Source of the DNA: Papaver somniferum
Lineage: Eukaryota > Streptophyta > Magnoliopsida > Ranunculales > Papaveraceae
Direction of reading: 5' to 3'
NCBI RefSeq assembly: GCF_003573695.1
Contig: NC_039367.1
Span: 160,534,542 to 160,598,541, forward strand
Length of the DNA: 64,000 bases
How positions within the stretch are numbered: position 1 is the first letter of the stretch; every line of letters begins with the position of its first letter. The translations under genes were made by a program, and so were the position numbers. A model generated the notes under the pieces. It was not told the origin of the DNA, ran no database searches, and saw only the letters and a list, made by a program, of their open reading frames with translations. This document shows positions 48,014-60,481 of this stretch, piece after piece.

Positions 48014-48860
48014 TTCAAACCGCTTACGACTAGCTAGTAAATTGTGCTTCTTTTGACAATATTTGCTTTGAGCATGCATACAGAGACATCTATCGCCAAA
48101 CGTGCATGGGTGCTTTCTACCTGAAGATAAAGTAATTCCTCAAAACTAACATTCCTTGTCAGTTTCAAGAAACTGACCATCCCCATCCCATAGTACTCCC
48201 AGACTCAAGCCCAAGTTCAAGCCCAGTTATATTAATGGTCAGTCTTGCAACTAATTTCTACAAAACAATTATTGTTATGAATGCTTCTCAATAATAAGAT
48301 CGGAAACAACAAAGAGCGAAAAAGATGAGTAATCATGTTAGTTTTCATTAAGTAATGTTGGTACCATATTTCTTTGAAAATTTTATTGCCATTGTGGGTC
48401 GGATGGGCCTAAAAATAACAAATTTTACGCTCGATCCCACTAAGTGTACCGTGACGAAGAAACAGTAGGAAGCAATGAATTGCTTAGCTTTAGAGAGAAT
48501 TGTTGTGCATGATATGACGAAGTTAAAATGGAATATGATGTACGCTTTTTCACCTGAAAAATGTTTAAAATGACTGGTTTTATGCTTTTGGATGGATACT
48601 TGCCCAATTCCACTAATCATTCTTCTCGGTGATTATTGTACTTATATACTTGACTTAATTTGACCCACCAAAAAAGTTACTATATTTAAAGCCAAACACA
48701 CGCTCTTGCCTCTTACTTTTATAGGCTAGCTAACTTGTTTGATGCGGATTGGCGAATTGTTGTGAGGTAGTGATACCTACTACTTACTTTTTCTTTAGGG
48801 GCATCTAATAAAACTAGGTTTGGAATCCGGAAGGATGGTCTACAAGTGAAGCTGTGATAA
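48014..48860. other. Non-coding region
   Basis: No gene or repeat I can name; open frames here are short and lack domains. Confidence 0.4.
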
Positions 48861-49353
48861 GAGCAATTCTAATGGTGCGATCAAAACCATAGACCAAGTA
48901 CTAAAAAAAACGACCAAATTTAAGTTTAGTCTGTGGTGTTACACTAGGGTGGAAGAGTAAATTTGGTCAGAATCACTTTATACGTCCGCCCCATCACGGG
49001 ATCATTTTATACCTTCGCCCCACCATCCATCAGGATCACATTATACCTTCGCCTCACTGAGGATCACATTATACCTTCGCCCCATCATCAAGCTCACATT
49101 ATACCTTCGCCCCACTCATCAGGCTCATATTGTACCTTCGCCCCACCATCATACGGATCAGGCTCACATTATACCTTCGCTCGGTATCAGGCGCACTTAT
49201 AATGTCCGCTCGACTATATTTGGTTTTGGTCTTGGTCCCAGACCAAATATACTCTGAGATTTGGTTTTAGTCTGGGTTTTGCTCTTTAGTCCGTCCCGCT
49301 GTGTCTACATTGTGGACCATATTTATAGTTTTACTCGCCCACTGTGGTTGCTC
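48861..49353. mobile_element. Tourist/PIF-Harbinger-like MITE carrying a minisatellite
   Basis: 493 bp. Left end GAGCAATTCTAATGG and the complement of the right end GAGCAACCACAGTGG form imperfect inverted repeats that extend about 40 bp (both reach a TGGTCCA/TAGACCA word). Each side is flanked by TAA (48858-48860 and 49354-49356), the 3-bp duplication typical of PIF/Harbinger elements. It encodes nothing and has a tandem repeat in its centre. Confidence 0.65.
48969..49205 (+). repeat. Minisatellite, about 30-bp unit, about eight copies
   Basis: Degenerate tandem copies of caggatcacattataccttcgcccca-like sequence (core ATTATACCTTCGCC) fill the middle of the MITE. Units vary from about 26 to 38 bp. 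Confidence 0.8.
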
Positions 49354-49356
49354 TAA

Positions 49357-50598
49357 GGGGTTATCAAATTCGATTAGCTGCCAACCTCAATTATATTTTA
49401 TGGGATTTTGTAGTTGTAGGATGTTTTCAATAACATCAAAATTTAAACGGTTTTCGCATTTTTGGTTTGTCGTCATGATGGGGAGCGTCTTGTGCCGAAT
49501 AGACGCAATGGATGTTTGTTGGAGACAAAAGACATCTTCAAAGGATGTGATGGTTCACAAAAGACACATTCATTCTTATTAGACATTATTGGTGTCTACT
49601 GGGAATGATGAGGCATCCCCGATAGGTATGAGTCCCCTATAAATAAGGATGTATTATTTTCATTCAAGCATAAAAGAAACATCAAAATTCTCTGACTTCT
49701 TTTCTCTCTAAGCATTTCTATAAATTGTGTGTTCTTGGTGGGGTCAAGGGAGGAATCCAACAACAGTGTCAGGGCTCCATTGTGTCTTGAAAGTATTATT
49801 TTATTGACTGATTGTACTCGCCAATTATTTGGGAATGGTCGAAATATTTGTTGGAAAGAATCGCAAGGCCTTGAAGTCAATGATACAACATTCTTTTGTT
49901 CTTATATTTTTCATTCTTTGATACCCAATTTCTCAAAAGTAGTTGGCCGCGGGATTTGGTGACTTGCTTCTAGCAGCCTTATTGTTTTGGATTATTGTAA
50001 CAACGGAGAGTCGGAGATGCACCAATATTTCGTGTCGAAGTTTAACTTACGCCCCCATCGGTGAAAACAACTAGTTCAACCATTGTTCTTTACTTGACTC
50101 CCTAAAATTACTAATAATTATGAGTTCCAAAAGATAGTTAAATGGGAAGTACTAAAAAATTTGAATCAATTTTGTCACTATGACCTAAAATCTGTTCAAT
50201 GGTCTCAAATATGTGTCACAATTGGGACTCGATTTACAAAATGGATATGCTACTTGTATTTATGTCACTAAGGCCTATTCCTATGCATATGCCAAACACT
50301 GATTTTTGGCATATATGCACCCACTATGGGTAAGTCAAACTGCCAAACTCATATGCCTATATGTTATTCCTGACATATAAGCATACGTGACGGAATTTCC
50401 ATCGAGCGATAGAGAGTCCATCACTCGATGGTCAAGTAAGCACTGGATGGTCATCGCAATGCCAGCGTTATTCAATCTGTCGCTCGCTGGTCTGATCAAC
50501 GCTTATCAGATCTTCATCCAACGGCTACCATTTCCCCCTCTATAAATACATAATTTCTACCCATTCCAACCCAACTTCAAATTCAAATTCATTTAAAC
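49357..50598. other. Non-coding region with LTR-like promoter stretch
   Basis: No protein homology. A TATA-like ctataaataagga lies at 49637 with a leader-like stretch after it, and a second (ctataaatacat) at 50541 lies just before the Harbinger ORF1 remnant. The word ggcctattcctatgc after TAA near 50270 could be a transposon terminus, but I found no matching right end. Confidence 0.35.
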
Positions 50599-50892
50599 GT
50601 GCCTATTGCTCGCAAAACCGAAGTGGATTTTACTCCAGAGGAAGATGTTTCTCTATTTCGATGTTGGGTTTCAGTTGCAAGCGATAGAGATTTCAATTTA
50701 GAGACTTTTAACTTATGGGACACTGTGTTTCAGAAGTTCACGACATTAAGTCATGTAAATCCAAAAAGAACAGATGAGTGTCTTCAAAATCTTTATTGTT
50801 TCATCAATAAAAATGTTAGAAAGTATCAGCAAACTATGTGGTTGATAAAAGGGGATAATCCTAGGTTGTCAAATGAAGAACCTAAGAACTAA
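50599..50892 (+). pseudogene. PIF/Harbinger ORF1 (Myb/SANT-like) remnant
   Basis: A 97-codon frame beginning with GTG where a start would be expected. VDFTPEEDVSLFRCWVSVASD resembles the Myb/SANT-like domain of the DNA-binding ORF1 of PIF/Harbinger elements and of related plant proteins annotated as GST-T3-like or NAM-associated. It is followed by an RTDECLQNLYCFINKNV segment in place of the usual RT..SLQ.RW..I...V. The rest of the protein and the DDE transposase are missing. Confidence 0.6.
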
Positions 50893-51117
50893 AATCCTAG
50901 GTTGTTTAGTCATGACGAATGTTATGAACTCTACAATGTTCATGTGCAGGGATTCAAATTATACGTTTGTATTTGCATTCTTAATTTTTAATGAAATGTA
51001 AAACTAGTTTGTAATTGAATATTAATCTAAAAAACAGTTTCCATTAGTTAAAAAAAAAGAAGAAGATTACATTTCAACTAAATTGCTTACATTTCAAACT
51101 AAAAGATTACATTTAAA

Positions 51118-52612
51118 CTACTCGTTACATTGTCCATTTCCTCCCTGACCAAAGATCCAATTTCCCGGGTTTTCTGGATCAAGAGTGTTGTTCAACATAT
51201 TAGTTAGCGAGCCGGTTTGAGACTCATTTGGTGCTTGAGTCTCATCAGAATCACCATAACCTTGATAAGCAATGGGTTCAGGGCGCAAGGGAACACGATA
51301 CAAATATTGAAACACGTGTTGTTGATATTCTTGAGGAGTTTGCTGCAATGACTGTTGGAATGGTTGAAATGCTGATGAGGTTGAGGCAATTGGGGTATAC
51401 AGAGTCTATTTCCTAATACCTTCCATGTACACACCACCACTTGGAGTCATTATGTCAGTTGGCATAATACTAAACATACGTGCATGAGTTGTAGTCAAGC
51501 CAATGTTTTCTTCACCACCACGTACTACTTGACTATCTAACACTATATTTGGAGTAGAACTTTCTGGTAATTCCTGAATAGAACGTCTCAATCTTCTTTC
51601 ACTTCCACGACTTTGCTGACTTCCAATTGGACTCATTCCTCTACCTCCACCACTGGGACTCAAATGAGTCATTCCTCTACCACTGGTACTCATTCCTCTA
51701 ATATTGGGACTCATTCCCCTACTACTACCTGAACGGTCATTACCATCAAATCCTTGACTCATGTCAAACATCATGTTGTCCCTCAGTTTTTGCAACTCAT
51801 CCAAGTGCAATTTCTGGAATCCCTAAAGTAGAAAATTTAAATCGTTCAACTGGGTCTGGTACTGCAATTTAACTCTGTAGAATTGATCCACAAGTATGGA
51901 TAAGTCCGATCAAGTGCACTAGAAACAATTGGATAAGTAACAACCTCTCCAGATGTGCTGGATATAGTTTGTACTTCCCGAGAAAATGGTGGCATGTTTG
52001 ACGATGAACTTTGAGAAGGATATAAAAATGCGTCACCCGTCTCTAGTGGAGGTTGGGAAGGAAGAAATTCATCGACAAGTGGCATCCTACCTAAAGCTGG
52101 GAAATCTTTGCGGTTGCATAGCAATATTGGGCTTGAAAATAGTGTTATACCAAGATAGGTAGTCATTTCTGTCCATTGGCTCCTGGATCAATTGATCAGC
52201 TTCTTGCCAATGATGACCTTCCCTTATCAATTTGAAGTAATCGTCTTCTGAAATATCTGAACTGGGATAAGGGTTGATGGCTATCACTGAGCTTCTTTGC
52301 AACTGAATAAGATGTCTTTCACCATAATATCAAATACCATTTTTAGAAATAGGGTTGTATAACACCATCCTTGTAAGGCTTAGCTGTATCATTCTCGGAG
52401 ATAGTTCTTCTTCGAACTCAGGTATTTCTTCATATGGATGGGAGACAAGGTTAAGGATTGTTCTACGCAACTGATGAATCTTATGAACAATAGCAGTATG
52501 TTGACCATCTTCAATCTGTGTAAGTGCCCAATTCTCGGAATCATACTTCTTTATGATCGGAAATACATTGACATGATTCTTAAGAGTCGGTTCTGAAACA
52601 CGAAAATATATA
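51118..52612 (-). pseudogene. Plant-mobile-domain (MAIN-like) protein C-terminal part, broken
   Basis: On the minus strand 52600-52303 reads through a segment containing LTRMVLYNPISKNGI, then a stop, then YYGERHLIQLQ and a stretch with WYNTIFKPNI. This pattern resembles the end of the plant mobile domain (as in PP7-long-form-like and MAIN-like proteins). A frameshift near 52090 leads into 52166-51846, and then into 51810-51406, which has an SGRGMSP-type repeat (five degenerate RGMS/RGMT copies). The last part, 51348-51118, is glutamine- and glycine-rich. Several stops and frameshifts. The N-terminal half is absent, probably removed by the retrotransposon that begins at 52615. Confidence 0.5.
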
Positions 52613-52614
52613 TA

Positions 52615-52884
52615 TGATGCAGGGCATACTACAGTTCCAGAAGATTCCTCTTAGAGGTTTGGCTTCCATGGTTTCCTAGTTTCAGTCTTTCTTATTTTTA
52701 GGATTCTTTTAGATTTCCTTTTAGTTTTCTGTTTCCTAGTTTAGTTATTCTTCAAGCCTATATAAAGGCTAGATTAAGTCTTGTAAGAGCTATCTATTAC
52801 TCAATCAAACTATTAAACACAAAAATTATCTTTCTCTTCTTTCTTATAGCAATCTAGTATTGCTTTCTTTTACCTTGTTCCACA
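52615..52884 (+). repeat. Probable 5' LTR of a Gypsy-type element
   Basis: Starts TGATGCAGGG and ends CCACA. It contains a TATA-like cctatataaagg (about 52769) and pyrimidine-rich R/U5. Five bases later comes TGGTATCA, the start of an initiator tRNA-Met primer site. The partner LTR lies outside the window, so the boundaries are not proven. Confidence 0.5.
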
Positions 52885-52999
52885 TTAGTTGGTATCACCC
52901 GCTTAGTTTTAGGTTTTTCATCCTATCACTTGATCCTTTACTTCGCTTCCGCAACACCTTTTCATTCCTTTTAAGTACACAAAAAAAAAAAAAAAAAAA

Positions 53000-54051
53000 A
53001 TGACTGCTCAACCAGTTATTCTAGCAGCAATCGAAGCTCTCATCAAATCTCATACCGAGATTTTGGCAAAAAACATTACTGAAACTCTTGATAAGTCCAT
53101 GGAGGAAAAATTAGGGTTAAGAGATAACAAGCTTGAAGCAATGCAGAATCAGCTTTTCAAGGTCGCAAAACACATAAATATAGATTTGGATATGCCTGAG
53201 CTTGTAGACTTAGAAGAAAAAACTAAAAACGATACACTTCAGTTTTTACAGAATGATGAAGTACCTAAAGATGTATTGCGTACTTTAAACATTAAGAAAC
53301 CGTATGAAGGGTTCATTGGTCATTCAAAGAAGAAGCTAGTTTCTCCTACACTCGACAGTGATGATGAAGATGAACGTGAGAACGATCTAGAGAAGAATTG
53401 GATTGAAGAACGACGTTTAAAAACTGGTCACAACCCTTACAGTTCTTTACCCGAATATAAGCTAAAAGCTAATATTCCCAACTTCTCTGGAAATTTTCGT
53501 ATTGAAGAACTAACTGATTGGTTCTTTGAGGTAGAAGCTTTTTTTGAATTTATGGAAGTCCCTGAAGATTCTAAGGTCAAACTTGTGACTTACAAGCTCA
53601 AAGGAGGAGATGCAGCCTGGTGGGATAAGATCTGTGATGATCGTAGAAACGTTAACAAACCGAAAATACGTAATTGGACACGTATGAAAACTTTGATCAG
53701 GGATAAGTTCTTACCTAGAGACTTTATGCAGCAACTTTTCATCAAATTACAGAACATTCAGCAGGGGGCACGCACTGTTGAAGAATATGTGTCAGATTTT
53801 TATAATTTGGTGGCACGAAATCAACTCAAAGAATCTGAAGAACAGTTAGTTGCAAGATTCATTGAGGGGCTGAATAGATTAATACAAAATGGTATGACTC
53901 ATTCAGTTTTTACTATGGTCGAAGCGGTGCAGCAAGCTATTAAGATAAAAAATCGCCTTCTTCGTTTTAGGACTTATCCATCCAGACAAGGGAGTTATCA
54001 AAATAATTCCAGGGGTACCAATTCATCTCAAAACTTTTCTCCAGATACTGT
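53000..54051 (+). CDS. Gypsy-type retrotransposon gag, first part (interrupted)
   Basis: An open gag frame from the ATG after an A-rich leader. It has a coiled-coil-like N-terminus, an acidic linker, then a retrotrans_gag domain (IPNFSGNFRIEELTDWFFEVEAFF, then YKLKGGDAAWWD, then VEEYVSDFYNLVARN). At 54051 the frame is broken by the 9.07-kb insertion. It continues in the same frame at 63130 (the codon GTT is split between 54050-54051 and 63130). Beyond 54051 the apparent ORF runs into LTR sequence and is meaningless. Confidence 0.88.
54047..54051 (+). repeat. Target-site duplication ACTGT (left)
   Basis: Repeated at 63125-63129 on the other side of the inserted element. Confidence 0.85.
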
Positions 54052-56671
54052 TGATAGGCTTCTAAAAGATATTATATTTAAATGCAAAACATTCCCCGGC
54101 AACGGCGCCAAAAACTTGGCAGGCTTTGAAAAAGTTCCTAAAAATTATCCCCGGCCAAAAGCTTGGTGGGCCCGGAGAAGTGTATAAAATTAAGCGCAAT
54201 AAAAACGGGGGCCTACAGTAATACCGCAAGTGCACGGTCGTCAGTTGTAGCTCGTGCAAGTACGGGTCGATCCACAGAGATCGGGTGTGTTTTGGAGTTT
54301 TCTAGCTATTTGGGTTCCTAAATTGTTGTTGGGCTTTGAATACCCTTTGAGTGAATTGGGCTTAATGGTTCACTTGTGACTTGGGCTTGGTAGTGAACTA
54401 GGCTTTGGCCTTAACTGGGCTTCAGAGGCTTTTGGGAGTGAACTGAACTTTGGGCTCAGTTGGTTGGGCCTTTAGCCTTTGGTTTCACTGAATTGGACTT
54501 GGGCTCAGGAGTGAAGTGAGCTTTGGAGCAGCAGCAGCAGGCAGAAAAAGGAAGGCAGCAGCTCAAGTGCTGCACAGCAGGTAGTAATGCAGCAGGAACT
54601 GCAGGAGAAGAAAGCAGAGCTGGCAGTGAAGCAAAAACAAATGAAGAAAAACAATGCAGCAGTGCAAGGCAAGTGAGAAAGAAAAGATGGCAGCAGCACT
54701 GTACAACAGCTGCACAAGCAGTGGAAAGGAAAGCAACAGCAGCTGTGGGGGAAGGAAAGCAACAGGAGAAGAAGTAGCAGCAGCACAAGTGCTGCTCAGC
54801 AGCTGCACAAGCAGTGCAAGAGATGCAACCACAGGGCAAAAGCAAGGCAATGAAGGGAAAGAACAAGGAGCAAAGAACAAAGGCAGTTAACAGGAAAGAC
54901 AATGGAGAAAAATTACAGGACAATGACTAAACAGGCAGAGAACAAAGCAAAATAGCAAAGGGAAAGAACACATCAACAACAATCAGAAAACAGTGCAAGA
55001 TGAACCAAGGCCTAAGGCCAAGGGCAGAGATGAGGTGAAGAAACTGAAATGAAGCAAGGCTAGGCTAAGGCATTCAGGAGATATACTAAAAGAATGAGAA
55101 GAGAACTAGCTTGCTATAAGCACTAGTTTCTCCCAATGCACAATCAACACTACAACCTAAGCGTACAACAAGAATGGCAAGAAAATCAGCTTGCTATGAG
55201 CACTGATTTCTTCCATTACACAATCACATCAATGCTTCAAATGTATCTAGCCTAGCATTCCATCATGTAACTGACAGTGACAGGAGCAACAACAAACATG
55301 AACACAACTAACTGAACTAACAATGAATAACATCTAAACAGGACACATGTTAACAGGAGATGAAAATAAAAACATTAACAGAACAAAGTAACAAACATTA
55401 ACATGACAAATTAACAGTGAACTAACATGACATTGCACATTCAACAGAAACATTAACAGGATATTGCAACTTAACACATTGATATTAACAGAACATAGTG
55501 ATCATGAACTTAAATTGAGCTGAAATTGAACATTTAACAGGACATGAAAGTCCTGGATGTTGGCTAGTCCAAACATAACTATTAAAACATACCCACAGTC
55601 TTATATATACCCACAACACATTAGGGTTCTACAAAAAAAATTCCCAAACTGACAGAGCTAGGGTTGGTGAATTCTTACCTAATTTGATGTAGCAACATCA
55701 AATTGAACGCAACCCATTACTCTACTTGTCCTTCTCTACCTCTCCATGCCTTCAATTTCACTCTAGCTCAACCCAATTTACCTATTTCACACTTTAGGGT
55801 TTCGGTTGAAAATGTGTGATATAAGTGAATTAGATGGACTAGGGGGATGGGAACAATGATGGGTTATCATTGTTTGACGTGGTGACAGAGGTGGGTGGCG
55901 GAGCAGGTGGTGACAGAGAGTGGTGGTGATGATGGTGGTGCGGCAGGGAAGGAGGTGGTTCTGCAGAGAGGGGGGTGATGGTGGTAGATGGGTTCGATAG
56001 AATGGGAGAAGGGGGTTGTTTGGTTAGGTGGTAGGGCTCGGGTGATAGGGTGTTAGTCGGGCGTATCGAGTTTGATGTTCTGCGTCGCTGAGTCACTGGA
56101 TGCGAAGCTGGTAGGTGAATCGGACGGTGATGTGAAGTGAAGCTTGTAGCGACCGTCAGATTTTTTTGATACAACGAAGTTAACGGCTCTAGATGGGGTT
56201 AGGTGTTGTAGTGTAAGGCGGAGATATCAAACGTTGATGAACAGCAAGGGAGCGACCGTTGGATTCAACTACCATCTAATCTGAAGGCTTGGAATTTCAG
56301 CGCTGTGGTGCTCGGCAGAGACTTCAGATTTTGATGCTCTATGAAGGAGCGACCGTCGGATGCTTCTGAGAACTGATCTGATGGCTGAGAACGGAGGCGC
56401 TTTTGTGTGTAGAAAATGAGGTTGTGCGCACCATTCTTCGCGGCTTCCTTGCGTGATTTCTCCAGGCTTTTCACTACTTTTCTGCTCTTTTGCTCCGCAA
56501 GTCATCCGAACTTTGTTTATTGCCTAAAAATGCAAAATTAATTAATAAAAATATTTATTCTTGAAAACAATGAAAATACAGAATATGGGATAAAATGTAG
56601 AATTAATGCATAAAAGATGAGTTAAATGCCAACAAAAAGGGATAAATATATACAATATTTGGCACTCATCA
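54052..56671 (-). repeat. 3' LTR of the gag-only element
   Basis: On the minus strand it begins TGATGAGTGCCAAATATT after the tract TTTGGGGGTATT and ends CTATCA. It includes a CAG/GCA-rich stretch at 54520-54830 that creates many overlapping spurious frames on both strands. Confidence 0.93.
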
Positions 56672-56683
56672 AATACCCCCAAA
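56672..56683 (-). other. Polypurine tract of the gag-only element
   Basis: TTTGGGGGTATT on the minus strand, directly next to the 3' LTR; the typical plus-strand primer of Athila/Tat-like elements. Confidence 0.8.
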
Positions 56684-58443
56684 CCTGAATTTTACTTGTC
56701 CTCAAGTAAAACAAAACTAAGGAAATCCTAACTATACCACTGTCGCTGGTCTCTCGAATGCATTTAGCGTATGCACTAAGCCTTTTAAACCACTAAGTGT
56801 CCCTAGTGGACGAGTTGAAGTCTCGTGAAGGTTTACCAGAGGTGTGCCTACAAAACCTAAGGACAAAATATAAGCTCAGATTCCATCAAATGTGACATGT
56901 GCAAAACAGTTTAAGCTCACAGCAAAATGGAGATGTCAATCTAGCTATCAAAGGCACAATCCTAGCACTGATAACAAAAAAAGGACATGTGATAAGAGTG
57001 TAAAGTGTATCTACACATGTGTAAAGAAAGATCTGAAGTCATGACTACTAATCACCAAGAGATAGTTTCTCAGGCTAAGAACTGAGGTCGAAATCTAGCT
57101 AGCTGTCCGGACTTTACGAGAATTGTGAATGAGTTGGAGGTATTTCACAATTACTCGCGTTGTACATCAATGGCATACACCCTTCCTTGCTTATTACAAT
57201 AAAACACAAAAGATGACTCTTTACATGACTCTTATTTACATTGACTATTCTCTTTTATTTTTGGAACAAGAGATGATGGAATTGATAAATACTTGATTTT
57301 TTTGTATTTTTCTGATATTTTTTTTTTCTTAAAAAGGAAACACTTTTGATACATATACAAAAGGAAACAAAAGATTACATGACACTTTGCAAGAGGTAGC
57401 CCTTTTTGATGCACCCAGTTAAATTCGATGGTTGTCTTTCTTAATGTAACCTCCACCTTCTATCCCAACCAACCAAAGAACAAGCTAGTCAAGTTTCGTT
57501 CAGTATTCTAAAGTGATTGGCAATCGTAACTTCCTATCAAACACCTTGAAGATCGAGGCCATACATGTATTGGTAGATCGTGCGCGTGCAAATTTCTTAT
57601 CACTATGTGAATTGTGCTAGAATCAGGGTGCCTAAATATCTAGACTAAGACTCCTAATAAAAATACATATTTGCACAAGAGTCAACATTTCAAGGTAAAT
57701 GAGCTCCATTTTTATGATTTTTTAATTTTTTAATTTTTTTATTTTGATTTTTCAATTTTTTTGGAATTTTTCAATTTTTTCAAAAAGATTGAGTTTTGTT
57801 TTCAATTATGGCAAATTATCATGGTATCTACTCTATACCCCCAAACCTAAACTAAATATTGTCCTCAATGTTTCAAAATATGGAAAGAATTAAGATGCAA
57901 CATATGGAAAGGGACATGCTGAGTAGAGTAAAAGGAGAGAGAATACCCGATTTCGGCGAAAGCAGAATTAAAACTCCGTTATTCAAGGCAAAAATCCAAC
58001 ATATTTCAGCCGAGATCATATTGGATTAGCAAAATATATACAAAAGGAACAAAAGGGTTTTTTTTTAAAATTTTATCTACTGGATTATATACAAAAAAAT
58101 TCACCATACACTAAAAGTCTAAAGAGTTGAGGATCAACCCAAAAGACAAAGTGTAGAGACAAAGAAAGTTTTAAAACACTAAAATTGGACTTAAATGGGA
58201 ATGAGAGTGAAAAACCGAATGAATCAACCCTAAACCTAAATTTTTCAACAGGTTTACTTTTAAGCGCAAAATCTTTTAATTTTAAGGGTTCAGGATTCAA
58301 AAGGTCTAACTCATAATGGACTGTTTTCGGGATGGGCAAACATGCAATTTCCAACTGTGGCTCGTTAAAAGTGTTATATTTTGAAGCAAAATAGTCCAAG
58401 AGGACTTGGGAAGCACACAGTTCCAATCCTAGATTAGGAATTT
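56684..58443 (-). other. Internal non-coding region downstream of gag
   Basis: Between the gag stop and the purine tract lie a remnant frame (58426-58085, minus, 113 codons, no domain recognised) and AT-rich low-complexity DNA (57715-57790). No pol domain is seen on either strand. Confidence 0.7.
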
Positions 58444-59586
58444 TCAGAAAAGTTGGTTTAAAATTTTGTTACAAACCAATTCTAGGTTGGGTGGAAGGCC
58501 ATCAGATTGTGACTTAGGTAGAAGAATAGGCATATCATTATCAATCAAATCAAAATCTTCTAACTCATCTACACATGTCACATCATGCTCACAATCATCA
58601 ATCAGTTTAGCAAGATTACAATCAGAATTATCAACATCATCAACAGATTTATTCTCGTGTATCGGCACATCAGGGGAAACATCACATGGAATACTAGAAG
58701 AAATATCATGCATTAAGGTCGGGGCAGAGAAGCCTAATGTATTTGAACCCAAAGGTTCCATAACATTTTCAGTATAGACATGTTCTTCTAACATAACATC
58801 ATAATCATCATCATCATCATGATAGGGATTTTGCAATCTAGGATAATTTTCAATCCTAAGGTCGGAGTTATTACAAGAGTAAAACTCTAATTCATGGGGG
58901 TGACTCATATCATGTGGTGTTGTTCCTGTTTCCCTAACGGATTCCCATTGATGGGTTTTCTCTGCAATCTCGGCTAAAAAATTCCATGCATCATCCACAG
59001 ATTTATCAATAAACTCACCATTACACATAGACTCAACCATGGTTCGAGATTTAAAGTCTAGTCCCTCATAGAGGATGACGACAAGTCTCCACTTCTCAAT
59101 TCCATGGTGCGGACATTCATTCAACAAATCATTAAAACGTTCAAAATAGTGAAAAACAGTTTCCTCATCCAATTGGACAAAACAATTGATACTTTGACGA
59201 ATAGCGATGGTCCTATGATGTGGAAAAAAATTTTGGAAAAATTGATTAGTGAGTTGTTCCCAAGTGGTGATTGATTGTGGTCTCAAACCGTAAAACCATG
59301 TTTTGGCCCTTTCTTTTAAAGAAAATGTAAACAAACGCAATTTCAGAGAGTCTTCGGACAAATGATCAGGTTGCATAGTCCGACAAATTTGTTCAAACTC
59401 TCTTACATGAGTATAGGGGTTCTCAGAATCGAACCCTCGAAATATAGGTAGTATTTGTATCATGCTTGCATTTATTTTAAAAGGGTTATTGGTTTGAGGT
59501 AATACAATACATGATAATGGAATTTTCATTGACGGATACATGTATTCGTGGAGAGCATGAGGTTGGCCCATTTTGAAATGACACAA
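58444..59586 (-). CDS. Gag of the non-autonomous element
   Basis: A 380-codon intact frame on the minus strand. A retrotrans_gag domain spans about residues 50-200 (PIFRGFDSENPYTHVREFEQIC, LKERAKTWFYGL, TWEQLTNQFFQNFFP, VQLDEETVFHYFERFNDLLNECPHHG). An acidic, aspartate-rich C-terminal half follows (about 250-370). No zinc knuckle is visible. It is expected to build the virus-like particle. Because it is intact while pol is absent, particles may package this RNA with enzymes from a related Athila/Tat element. Confidence 0.88.
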   Translation of the reverse strand: MCHFKMGQPHALHEYMYPSMKIPLSCIVLPQTNNPFKINASMIQILPIFRGFDSENPYTHVREFEQICRTMQPDHLSEDSLKLRLFTFSLKERAKTWFYGLRPQSITTWEQLTNQFFQNFFPHHRTIAIRQSINCFVQLDEETVFHYFERFNDLLNECPHHGIEKWRLVVILYEGLDFKSRTMVESMCNGEFIDKSVDDAWNFLAEIAEKTHQWESVRETGTTPHDMSHPHELEFYSCNNSDLRIENYPRLQNPYHDDDDDYDVMLEEHVYTENVMEPLGSNTLGFSAPTLMHDISSSIPCDVSPDVPIHENKSVDDVDNSDCNLAKLIDDCEHDVTCVDELEDFDLIDNDMPILLPKSQSDGLPPNLELVCNKILNQLF

Positions 59587-59734
59587 AGCCCACTATTTGG
59601 TTTTAATGGGTAAATTTTGGTTTTGATGGGATATAAAAGAAAATTTGGTTTAAAAATGGGAGCAAAAGAAAACTTTTGGTTTAAAATGGGAGCAAGTAAA
59701 ATTTGGTTTTTGGATGGGAGAAAAGTAAAAATTT

Positions 59735-59736
59735 TG

Positions 59737-59780
<44 letters not shown>

Positions 59781-59829
59781 AAGGAAAAAAAAAGTAACGT
59801 AAAATATATATATATATATATATATATAT
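59735..59829. repeat. Poly-T run and (AT)n microsatellite
   Basis: About 38 T at 59739-59776 and an alternating AT run at 59804-59829 in the leader of the gag-only element. Confidence 0.9.
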
Positions 59830-60481
59830 TTTTTATTTTTTTTAAAAAGAAAATAAAATTAAGAAAATAAAATTTGGTTTTTAAAATTGGGAGCAAGCCC
59901 ACTGTTGGTCCTCTAATGGAATGAAGGCTGCGGCCTACGAAAATCCAAGTTTTAATTTTGAAAGTTTAATTTGGCCCAGTTGTTAAGGCCCGACGTTTGT
60001 TTTAAAACTTTGGTTTCGAGGTTCACTCTTGAGTGGAAGCAAGCCCACAATCGGTTACAAGCTCAGCTGGGTTTAAACCCAGAGTCCAAAATACAAGTCC
60101 AATGAAAGAATTTAAACAAGCCCACAAATTAAACAAACAAGCCCACAAATAAATTATTACAAACCCAACAGAAAATAAGAGAAGCCCAAAAATTGGCTTT
60201 AATATTACATGCCCACAATTAAAAAATTGGAAGCCCACAGGTTGGGTTCTCTCAATGGAATGGGTTTAGGCTTACCTTTTAGCACAGCCCAGCTGCTCTG
60301 ATATTGTTGCAAAAACCCAGTTGGGCTTTGGTTCTTTTCCTTGGTGGCGTCCCAGCAGAGGAAAAACAGGTTCAGAACAGCAGGTCCAACAGCAAATGAA
60401 GTGAAGCAGATGCAGATGCAAATGCTATGCAGTGAAATGCAAAAATAGCTAATAAAACAACAAGAAAAACACAGCACCAAT

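Noticed and set aside
49470..50060. Possible solo LTR (TATA-like ctataaataagga with leader)
   Set aside because: I could not find terminal TG/CA pairs with a target duplication or a primer site.
54052..54187. Last 45 codons of the apparent gag ORF at 53000-54187
   Set aside because: This part is LTR of the nested element; the true gag continues at 63130.
54456..54923. Cysteine- and serine-rich minus-strand frames and their plus-strand partners (also at 60909-61376)
   Set aside because: They are translations of the CAG/GCA-rich part of the 2620-bp LTRs; duplicated only because the LTR is duplicated.
55839..56505. Proline/histidine-rich minus-strand frames (also at 62292-62958)
   Set aside because: They lie inside the LTRs and encode low-complexity sequence with no recognised domain.
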